Assembly: GCA_951394045.1 (NCBI GenBank)
Contig: OX595992.1
Coordinates: 1,612,001 to 1,676,000, forward strand
Direction of reading: 5' to 3'
Length of the DNA stretch: 64,000 nt
Origin: Nitzschia sp. DOCU1
Taxonomy: Eukaryota; Bacillariophyta; Bacillariophyceae; Bacillariales; Bacillariaceae
The notes under the pieces are model-generated. The model searched no databases. It was not told the DNA's origin and worked only from the letters and a program-made list of their open reading frames with translations. The position numbers were made by a program, and so were the translations under genes. Positions 57,328 through 64,000 of the stretch are shown piece after piece; the first letter of the stretch is position 1; each line of letters begins with the position of its first letter.

Positions 57328-58324
57328 ATGGACGGAAGGCTCAGCGAGGATGCAAGGAATCAACATAGTGTGGATCATGAGGATGTCAACGTGCTTCAAG
57401 ACAGTGAAATGACGCAACCCACGGACGGCAGTGTATCAGATGACGAAGCTGGGGGGTGGCTAGGTTCCATAACTACAGACTTTCGGCATATGGCTAATTG
57501 CTTCAAAGATTCAACACTGCCTGTGATTGGAGGCGTTGCTTCACTTGTTCACAAAACCGCCATGACAGTGGCAGCAGAAATCGCACAGCTGGAAAGGGAT
57601 GGCGAGTTGGACGCTAGCGTTTGGCGGACCGAAAACAACCGCGAAGTGGAATCGCTATTCTTGCCTTGGGAAATTCGAAAAGAAGCCGACAATGGCGAAA
57701 TTCCGGTGTACGTCACCGATGGCGAGCTTATGGATGAAATCTTGGCATTGAGCCTCCACGAGAGCACATTTTCAACGCCTTTTGCGGCAATGGAGAATCA
57801 AGCAAGCGAAGATGGGCAAACCTTTGCTTTAGACAAACCACGGATCGCTTTAATTCGGCGGCTTTTGGATATTGACGAAAATTTGGCTGCGATCCATGCT
57901 CGATCTTCAGGTAAGAGGCACAAACGTCATTGCAAGCCAGTTGTTTTCTATTGCTGACGGCGTGTTCGGGAAATTGAATTTGTTCGGTGTGCTCCCAGGT
58001 CGAACCCATGTTCAGAAAACCGCTTTCTGGAGAAATTATTTCTATCATTGTGAAAAGACTCGAAATGGGTATTTGGAGAAATTATCGAATGAGGGAAGGA
58101 GGCAGTACGTATCTAGAACTCCTTCAAAGATTTTCAGCTGTTCGTCCGACGTCAATCAGAGCGCAGCAGATAACAATCCTGATGATTTATCCCTCGTTCC
58201 GGCGTCAGTGACGGACGATTCATCGTACGTATTTGCGCCAGCCCCGAATAGTGCTGATACATTTACAACCACTCGATCATTGGATGATATGGTCGTGGTG
58301 GGACGGGGGACCGACATTGATTAG
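57328..58324 (+). CDS. BSD-domain protein
   Basis: Two exons, 57328..57910 and 57999..58324, joined in phase 1 over an 88-bp intron, give 302 residues. The centre (VIGGVASLVHKTAMTVAAEI) is amphipathic. The C-terminal half contains a BSD-type fold ending in TAFWRNYFYHCEKTR, with the conserved FW/YF residues assembled by the splice. BSD domains occur in TFIIH p62 and in DOS2/synapse-associated proteins; the layout here is closer to the latter. The tail is Ser/Asp-rich. Function unclear. Confidence 0.75.
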
Positions 58325-58444
58325 AATGGAAATTGATCTTCTACACCGCAAGCTCGGTTTGAGAAGTAAGAAATAATATGTTGACCATAACTATTCCCAA
58401 AGTAACCAATTTTGATTGATTCGGAATCTTGCAGAACATTCATG

Positions 58445-60454
58445 CTACGTTAGACTCATTAGCTCGCGCATCATCAATTCGTCTTCTTTCTTGACAAATC
58501 GTCCTTTTACACGGAGTCGGCTGTCGGCAAAGTTCTTGCGCACATCGTATTTAACCGTCTTGGTCCACACGCGATGGTTGCGTTTTTCCAAGAATCTAGA
58601 AATCCGAACCTTTCGACTTTCTGGTGAGTAGGCTCCAATCCACCCGTCGGGGCGTTCAACATGCAAAAGACCGTCGTCATCTATCATTGCTCTGATATTT
58701 GGATCCGACATGGATCGTGGTCTCCCACATCCAGGCACGTGTTCATCCATTTCGTCGTCTTCGTCATCCTTTCTCTGCTTGTCGATCTTTGCTTGCTCCC
58801 GTTTTTCCTTCTTTTCCCGCTTCTCTTTTTCTTTCTGTTCCTTTTTCTCCAGGCGTTCTCGGCGTTTCTCCTCTGCTTTTAATTCTTTGCGTTCTGATGC
58901 GGTGAGCTTCTTCTCTTCGATTGCCATCGATATGCTCAGATTACTTGGTGTTTCCGGAGCTGATGCTCGCCTAGGGGCCCTGTCAATCATGACGCCGCCA
59001 CCGCGGGATGGATCGTGAATACCTTGCTGTCGTTCCATCCACCTTCCGTACTCCACTGGCGTCCCTTCTTGAGGTGTCACGTTGCCGATGAGAGCAGAGA
59101 ACAATGAGTTCGACCTTTGTCGATAATCCAAATCTAGTGAAAACGTTGAATTGGATCGTGATCTTTGCCCAGGGTGGTACATGGGAGAAGGAATTCGGTA
59201 GTTCGTGTTGATTGGCCCAAACGTATCCGTTCCTCCGATACCACCATCAAAATCAAGTTCTCCAATTCCGTCAGAAGCTTCAAAGGCACCAGCGTCATGC
59301 CCATCCCCATCTGATGCCATGGCATGAGCCTGATCTCGTGTGGGGAGTCCAGGTGGCGGATTCATCGGATTAGCGGACGGCACGTAGGCAATGTTTTGGC
59401 TAGTCAATTCCCCCATTCCAGCGTCGGATACATTAAGAAAGTCCAAGTCAAGGTCCCCTAGAAGATCGATGTCGTTCTTGGCTCTATTAGCCAATGATCC
59501 ATTTTGTAGCATTGCTTCTAGTAGAGCGGTATCACCCTGCTCGTACAAGTCCAAAGCGTGCTGCAGCTCATTGTCCTGCCCCGAGATGATGAGATCTTTC
59601 AGTATGCCCTTTTGCTCCCGATCGATCATGCCCTTCTGTTCAAGTTCCGTCGAAACCTTGAGCCGTTCTGACACGCTCTGTAACGCAAAAATTAGGAAAA
59701 GTAAGAACATGTAAATACTTCTGACTGAGTCTTGCATCACACTTACTCCCGAACGAGCTCGCTTTCCAAAATGAGATGCCTCATACGATGTTGAAATTTG
59801 ATTTGGCGGGGTGTGTGACATGTGCGTATTATTGAAGGTAGTAGCGGCTGGATCCAACAAATTATTCAGAAAAGTGCTAGCAGTCGATCCTGCGGAGCTT
59901 GGCTGGGAGGCTGACGGTCCAAGATTGAGGGCCTGGCTGGTCTGGGAGGCCGCGGCTTTAGGAATAGCTCTCGGGGCAGACCTTTGTCGCGTTGCATGTT
60001 CGGGTAGAGGAAGGAGCGGCTGGAATCCCTGTTGTTGTTGCTGTGGCTGCTTCTGCTCTCGATCTGCATGCTGATTCTTTTTGCTGCTGGATCTGGTACC
60101 CATCGGCGCTAGTTTCTCATCTGGCGTGGAAGACTCACCAGAACGATCCGAAGGCTTGTCTGTCGATCGGCTGTCGAGAATCGAGGAAGTGGCCGTGCCG
60201 ATCGTTCCCTCTGTGTAGTTTGTGTCGATAGTGTTTACCGTCTGCATTGAGCGGTCTGTATTGCCCAAAGCTCGAGCACTTCCTAGCATTGAAAAGTCCA
60301 TTCCGTCAAGCGTGTCATAGTCGTCGTTATTCAAAGTCGTTCGCCCACTTTCCGTTACTCTGAAGTCGACCTCAAGGCCACTCATTCCGTCGTAGTCATC
60401 TTGATATTTATGTTCGTCCTCCATCCGAGCAAAAAATCTTGCCCTTGCGTCCAT
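58445..60454 (-). CDS. CCT-domain protein (CONSTANS-like/TOC1 motif)
   Basis: Two exons, 60454..59747 and 59677..58445. The intron (59678..59746) is 69 bp, stop-free and divisible by three. The spliced product is about 646 residues. It has a disordered, Ser/Gln-rich N-terminal half with a polyglutamine run, then a very Lys/Glu-rich helix (EEKRRERLEKKEQKEKEK). Near the C-terminus SRKVRISRFLEKRNHRVW and KTVKYDVRKNFADSRLRVKG match the CCT motif of plant CO, CO-like and TOC1 proteins, which bind DNA or NF-Y partners. No B-box or receiver domain is seen. The start is uncertain: ATGs at 60454 and ten codons later are possible, and an upstream exon cannot be excluded. Confidence 0.82.
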   Translation of the reverse strand: MDARARFFARMEDEHKYQDDYDGMSGLEVDFRVTESGRTTLNNDDYDTLDGMDFSMLGSARALGNTDRSMQTVNTIDTNYTEGTIGTATSSILDSRSTDKPSDRSGESSTPDEKLAPMGTRSSSKKNQHADREQKQPQQQQQGFQPLLPLPEHATRQRSAPRAIPKAAASQTSQALNLGPSASQPSSAGSTASTFLNNLLDPAATTFNNTHMSHTPPNQISTSYEASHFGKRARSGVSVMQDSVRSIYMFLLFLIFALQSVSERLKVSTELEQKGMIDREQKGILKDLIISGQDNELQHALDLYEQGDTALLEAMLQNGSLANRAKNDIDLLGDLDLDFLNVSDAGMGELTSQNIAYVPSANPMNPPPGLPTRDQAHAMASDGDGHDAGAFEASDGIGELDFDGGIGGTDTFGPINTNYRIPSPMYHPGQRSRSNSTFSLDLDYRQRSNSLFSALIGNVTPQEGTPVEYGRWMERQQGIHDPSRGGGVMIDRAPRRASAPETPSNLSISMAIEEKKLTASERKELKAEEKRRERLEKKEQKEKEKREKKEKREQAKIDKQRKDDEDDEMDEHVPGCGRPRSMSDPNIRAMIDDDGLLHVERPDGWIGAYSPESRKVRISRFLEKRNHRVWTKTVKYDVRKNFADSRLRVKGRFVKKEDELMMRELMSLT

Positions 60455-61136
60455 TAAGCGAACTACCGTCCCTAGCACACAAACGAAGGTTCTTCTGAAG
60501 GATCAGCGCCTTCGGACTTTTCAATGTCGATTGAAACACGGAGCAAAAAGAAAGCCGAGGAGGTAACGCGAACGGCCGGTGTGAAGTAGTCAAGCGGGCG
60601 GTGCCTGGCCGCTGATGCCTAGTTTATTGATTGGAACAGAACTTTTGTCGTGATGTATAACGAGGGATGACAACAACGAGATCATCTCATCCAAAAATTT
60701 TGGTGCTACTCTCTCTAGAGTACCGGTAGAAGCTTCCCCGCGCCACGCCTGCCGAAGAGATGCCTATTATCTTTCGTACAGACAGTCAGTACCATTAGGT
60801 ACAGACTGTACGATGCTGTGCGTTGATTACCGCAAAAAAGTTCTGCGGGAGAACAGAACACCAAGGCGACGTTCATCGATGTACCCCTCAACGAAGATAT
60901 CTCCGTCAAAATGGTAAATAATGGTTCATATTGGAAACATTACTAAGGGTTAACAAGGCGAACTAAGCGTTCGCGTTCCCCTTTTCTTCCTCTCGGGCAC
61001 GCGAGCCATGTGCGGATCTCTCTTACTTTTGTATACTAATTTCCTAAAAACTCGCTTGAAACTCTATTAATAACCGTTAAAGGACGTTTCAAGCTGAAAG
61101 TGAAACGATGTCTCTCTCGCGCCGAGAGGCGCGGAT

Positions 61137-61265
61137 AGTCGCGATGCAAGGAACGGACTCTCAACCTGTAAGAATAGAACTAAATATATTCATGATTGTA
61201 TATATACATTGGGGTCCGCAACCCGTAAGAGATGCACATACAACGTGTAAGGCCTGTCCGCCAAC
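61137..61265 (+). repeat. Direct repeat unit 1 (pairs with 61420-61553)
   Basis: Shares GCAAGGAACGGACTCTCAAC and the later CGTGTAAGGCCTGTCC / CCTGTAAGGCCTGTCC blocks with the second unit, in the same order and with a central region that has diverged. The two units flank the telomere-like block. Confidence 0.75.
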
Positions 61266-61317
61266 CAGTCAATATGCCCTTATATAGGCCTCCCTATGAC
61301 TGTTAGGGCATAGGTAA

Positions 61318-61346
61318 GGTTAGGGTTTGGGTTAGGGCTAGGGTTA
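61318..61346 (+). repeat. Short interstitial telomere-like sequence
   Basis: About 29 bases of degenerate TTAGGG-type repeats (GGTTAGGG, TTTGGG, TTAGGG, CTAGGG, TTA). Vertebrate-type TTAGGG telomeres are widespread in eukaryotes, including some algae. Confidence 0.65.
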
Positions 61347-61419
61347 TTTTACGGTTAGGCTTAAGTATTCTTAGAGGTTGGATGACTGAATTTTAGAGGT
61401 TGGATATGTTAGGGGTGCA

Positions 61420-61553
61420 GTCGCGATTGCAAGGAACGGACTCTCAACTTATAATAACTGAATGAGGTTTATTCATGGTGGATATGTTCATTGAGGTTCC
61501 CAACCTGTAAGAGCCGAAACCCAACCTGTAAGGCCTGTCCTCCCACCCGTTGG
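61420..61553 (+). repeat. Direct repeat unit 2
   Basis: Second copy of the segment at 61137-61265, with the same start (GCAAGGAACGGACTCTCAAC) and a similar end, plus an extra AACCTGTAAGAG block. Confidence 0.75.
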
Positions 61554-61747
61554 AGCTTCCAAGAACAACTAACATAGGCCCCCAAATGACTTTATTTTGG
61601 TCCGTTGGGCATCAATTTTTTATCAAAACCACTGTTAGTCTGTCTGAACAACCCCTTTACTCCGCGCCATTTCACTCGTCCCGAAAAACAAATTGGCTGA
61701 TTGACGACTCTCACAATTTTTCAGTTCCTTTCATGCAACAACCACCC

Positions 61748-61784
61748 TTCACTTGAAGTCCGATATCTCGCCACCTACCCATCC
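61748..61784 (+). repeat. 37-bp direct repeat, copy 1 (copy 2 at 61931-61967)
   Basis: Both copies contain TCACTTGAA and TCCGATATCTC and CACCTACCC in the same order and spacing, with few differences. They lie 183 bases apart in the repeat-rich end and may be transposon remnants. Confidence 0.7.
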
Positions 61785-62103
61785 ATTGTCGGTAATTCTT
61801 TCAACGGCGTCACAACAACGACAAGACGCACTTGGCAGAGGTCGAAACCGGGGGCTTCTACGGTTCAAATTTATGGAGAAATCGAGAATTGAAAATTCAA
61901 CAACCAACTTGACTTTCCTGAAAAAAGGCCGTCACTTGAATTCCGATATCTCCTCACCTACCCGTCCCTTTTTGGTGATTGTTTCACTTTAGTAATCTAT
62001 AGGACGTTATCTAGCTTGTACTAAGTTTTTGTTACTCTAGCACAATCTGACTTAGACTTTTTTTAAAAACATAGATCTCTCACAATTTTAAAACCTAATT
62101 TAA

Positions 62104-62517
62104 TCAAATGATGATTCCACGGCGGTAACAGTGAACACAGCAGTTAGCTTCCGGTGGCACTACACCAAAGTCTGCCCTGTAACAGTGAACACAGCAGTTA
62201 GCTTCCGGTGGCACTACACCAAAGTCTGCCATTTCTGACCCATTGCCTTCCTGGTCCTCATCCTCCTCATAGCCGCTGGCTTCCTCCATTTCTTCATCCT
62301 GTGTTCCCCCATGGTCAACTTGGTGGCCCTCTTCTTCCTCGTTTTCTCCAGTAGTAGTAGTAGTAGTAGTATCGTTGTCACTTTCATCCCCTGACAAATC
62401 AAACAGTGGGACCACTGCCACTGACCGATGTGTCAAATCATAGACAATATGATGATCATGACACAGGTCAATGATCAATTTGTCCTTGATGAAAATTTGC
62501 TGGATGGCGGTCCTCAT
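62104..62517 (-). CDS. Possible 3' exon of an acidic protein with an 18-residue duplication
   Basis: An open frame of 137 codons from the ATG at 62517. It carries a Thr run encoded by a (TAG/CTA)n microsatellite, an acidic region (ENEEEEG, EDEDQEGNG) and two tandem copies of ADFGVVPPEANCCVHCYR, created by a perfect 54-bp duplication (62126-62179 / 62180-62233). A TTTTACTTGCAG just upstream looks like a splice acceptor, so this is probably the last exon of a longer gene whose upstream exon I cannot place. No family recognised. Confidence 0.35.
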   Translation of the reverse strand: MRTAIQQIFIKDKLIIDLCHDHHIVYDLTHRSVAVVPLFDLSGDESDNDTTTTTTTGENEEEEGHQVDHGGTQDEEMEEASGYEEDEDQEGNGSEMADFGVVPPEANCCVHCYRADFGVVPPEANCCVHCYRRGIII

Positions 62518-62620
62518 TTTGTGAGCAGTTTGTGCCTGCAAGTAAAATATTCAACGAGTAATTCAGTGTATTTTCCACGAGTACATGCACATGTGGTGAG
62601 TGAATTGCTCCAGTATTAGT

Positions 62621-63380
62621 GAGGTGGCGACAACTTCAGGATTAGAAATTGCATAGTGAAACGAGGTGGCGACAACTCCTACCATAGTATAGCTAGGTAG
62701 TAGTAAGAAGTTTGATATTGGATAGCGAGGTGGCGACAACTTCAGGATTAGAAATTGCATAGTGAAACGAGGTGGCGACAACTCCTACCATAGTATAGCT
62801 AGCTAGTAGTAAGAAGTTTGATATTGGATAGCGAGGTGGCGACAACTTCAGGATTAGAAATTGCATAGTGAAACGAGGTGGCGACAACTCCTACCATAGT
62901 ATAGCTAGCTAGTAGTAAGAAGTTTGATATTGGATAGCGAGGTGGCGACAACTTCATTATTAGAAATTGCATAGTGAAATGAGGTGGCGACAACTCCTAC
63001 CATAGTATAGCTAGGTAGTAGTAAGAAGTTTGATATTGGATAGCGAGGTGGCGACAACTTCAGGATTAGAAATTGCATAGTGAAACGAGGTGGCGACAAC
63101 TCCTACCAGAGTATAGCTAGCTAGTAGTAAGAAGTTTGATATTGGATAGCGAGGTGGCGACAACTTCAGGATTAGAAATTGCATAGTGAAATGAGGTGGC
63201 GACAACTCCTACCATAGTATAGCTAGGTAGTAGTAAGAAATTTGATATTGGATAGCGAGGTGGCGACAACTTCAGGATTAGAAATTGCATAGTGAAACGA
63301 GGTGGCGACAACTCCTACCAGAGTATAGCTAGCTAGTAGTAAGAAATTTGATATTGGATAGCGAGGTGGCGACAACTTCT
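62621..63380 (+). repeat. 106-bp tandem array, seven full units plus a partial one
   Basis: Seven complete units start every 106 bases from 62621 to 63257, followed by a partial unit from 63363. Each unit contains GAGGTGGCGACAACT twice, at unequal spacing. Units differ by few changes (for example ACCATAGTATAG versus ACCAGAGTATAG, and AGCTAGG versus AGCTAGC). Each minus-strand unit gives a 64-codon ORF, but these are separate and repeat by composition. Confidence 0.96.
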
Positions 63381-63434
63381 GTTAGATTTCTAAAAACTAT
63401 CTTGCTCCAAAGTGCTGTTGTTTCATAAAAAAGG

Positions 63435-64000
63435 ATGAAGCACTTCAGAGAAAGAGGTTGCCGTGCAGGACGGTATGCCAAGCATCAGCGCCAGTCAGCG
63501 CCATCTGGCATCTTTGGGCTGCTGGGACCATCCATTGGACTCCTATCCCAAGAAGAGCTTGGGCTGCAGACAAGGCTGCTCCGGGCACAGGTTGCTGCTG
63601 CTGAAGCTTTCACAGCAGTCTTGTACCCGCCCACCAATATCACCATCCAAGAACACTCCACTGTCAACTTGCCACCCACCAATATCAGAATCTTAGAACA
63701 TTCCCATGAAGCAACAGTTGTTCGGCCCACTTTTGAGGATCCCTCAACAATTCCCAAATCCACTGCCCCCTTTGTTGTCTCACCACGCACTCGGGTTCTT
63801 CCACCACTCCCTACCAACCGCCATGCACCACCAGTGGGACTGCTAGACTGCAGTCAGTTTTTCAAAGTCAGTTTTGGAAAGGAAGATCCAAGAAGCATAT
63901 TGTTTGTCTACGAGCATCACTTGGAGAAGCCAAGGAACCTTGATCGCTGGGATGATGCGCAGCGTTGGCAGGCATCAGAGAAAGTTTACATTGTCTTCCA
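63435..64000 (+). CDS. ORF running off the right edge, function unknown
   Basis: An uninterrupted frame from the ATG at 63435 to the end, 188 codons, with a stop in frame only upstream. It contains an internal near-repeat (PPTNITIQEHST, then PPTNIRILEHSH), a Pro-rich stretch and LLDCSQFFKVSFGKEDPRSI followed by WDDAQRWQASEKVYIVF. I do not recognise a family. Its position beside tandem repeats suggests a transposon-related gene, but this is not shown. The true start may lie upstream through an intron. Confidence 0.5.
   Translation, partial: MKHFRERGCRAGRYAKHQRQSAPSGIFGLLGPSIGLLSQEELGLQTRLLRAQVAAAEAFTAVLYPPTNITIQEHSTVNLPPTNIRILEHSHEATVVRPTFEDPSTIPKSTAPFVVSPRTRVLPPLPTNRHAPPVGLLDCSQFFKVSFGKEDPRSILFVYEHHLEKPRNLDRWDDAQRWQASEKVYIVF

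Larger units (their letters stand above)
60455..62103. other. Gene-poor, repeat-rich region
   Basis: About 1.65 kb without a credible gene. It starts with the CCT-gene promoter (GTAC cluster near 60787-60811, including GTCAGTACCATTAGGTACAG). It then holds a duplicated segment, a telomere-like block and a second duplicated motif, listed separately. Confidence 0.6.

Noticed and set aside
62563..63311. Six nearly identical 64-codon minus-strand ORFs
   Set aside because: They recur every 106 bases and simply reflect the tandem array.
1..64000. tRNA, rRNA, CRISPR or bacterial-style operons
   Set aside because: I looked for tRNA-like B-box and clover patterns and for spaced repeats, and found none convincing; a covariance search would be decisive.

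Overview
The window is nuclear DNA from a photosynthetic stramenopile, most likely a pennate diatom close to Phaeodactylum. This is an inference. Genes are compact and alternate between strands. Introns are short (about 64-118 bp, GT-AG, mostly GTAAG donors) and were placed by reading domains across them. Two proteins (33.0 and 46.7 kb) start with a signal peptide followed by Phe at the predicted cleavage point, as in bipartite plastid presequences of red-lineage algae. No bacterial operon structure or CRISPR is present, and no tRNA or rRNA was recognised.

Layout. 0-6.2 kb: 5' part of a Na+/H+ exchanger (cut by the left edge), a RAD18-type E3 ligase, the succinate dehydrogenase assembly factor SDHAF2, and RRP15. 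6.3-11.7 kb: a tandem pair of long-chain acyl-CoA synthetases. 12.3-14.9 kb: a golgin-like coiled-coil protein. 17.3-23.2 kb: a single-pass membrane protein with W-centred repeats, a CCCH/DEDDh exonuclease, a CCHC zinc-knuckle protein and SYS1. 23.58-29.69 kb: a Mutator-like DNA transposon with 43-bp terminal inverted repeats matching at 40 positions, a 1172-aa transposase, and an opposite-strand ORF made mostly of a 51-bp minisatellite. 30.7-42.3 kb: an ankyrin protein, PDCD5, a plastid membrane protein, an AAA/STAND-type ATPase and a Sen1-like helicase. 42.9-46.1 kb: a tandem pair of METTL24-like membrane-anchored methyltransferase-fold proteins. 46.6-60.5 kb: a plastid 5'-nucleotidase-like phosphoesterase with EF-hands, an ABCG half transporter, an SDR, a coiled-coil protein, the LCB2 subunit of serine palmitoyltransferase, a BSD-domain protein and a CCT-domain protein. 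60.6-64 kb: gene-poor and repeat-rich, with a telomere-like block, duplicated segments, a 106-bp tandem array of exactly seven units, and an ORF running off the right edge.

Most genes are unrelated housekeeping functions placed as divergent or convergent pairs. Membrane traffic and lipids recur (two acyl-CoA synthetases, LCB2, ABCG, SYS1, golgin), but I see no evidence of a functional cluster. The most unusual items are the transposon with its minisatellite ORF, the RAD18 with a C-terminal NZF finger in place of a UBZ, the tandem METTL24-like pair with diverged anchors, and two recurrent intergenic palindromes.
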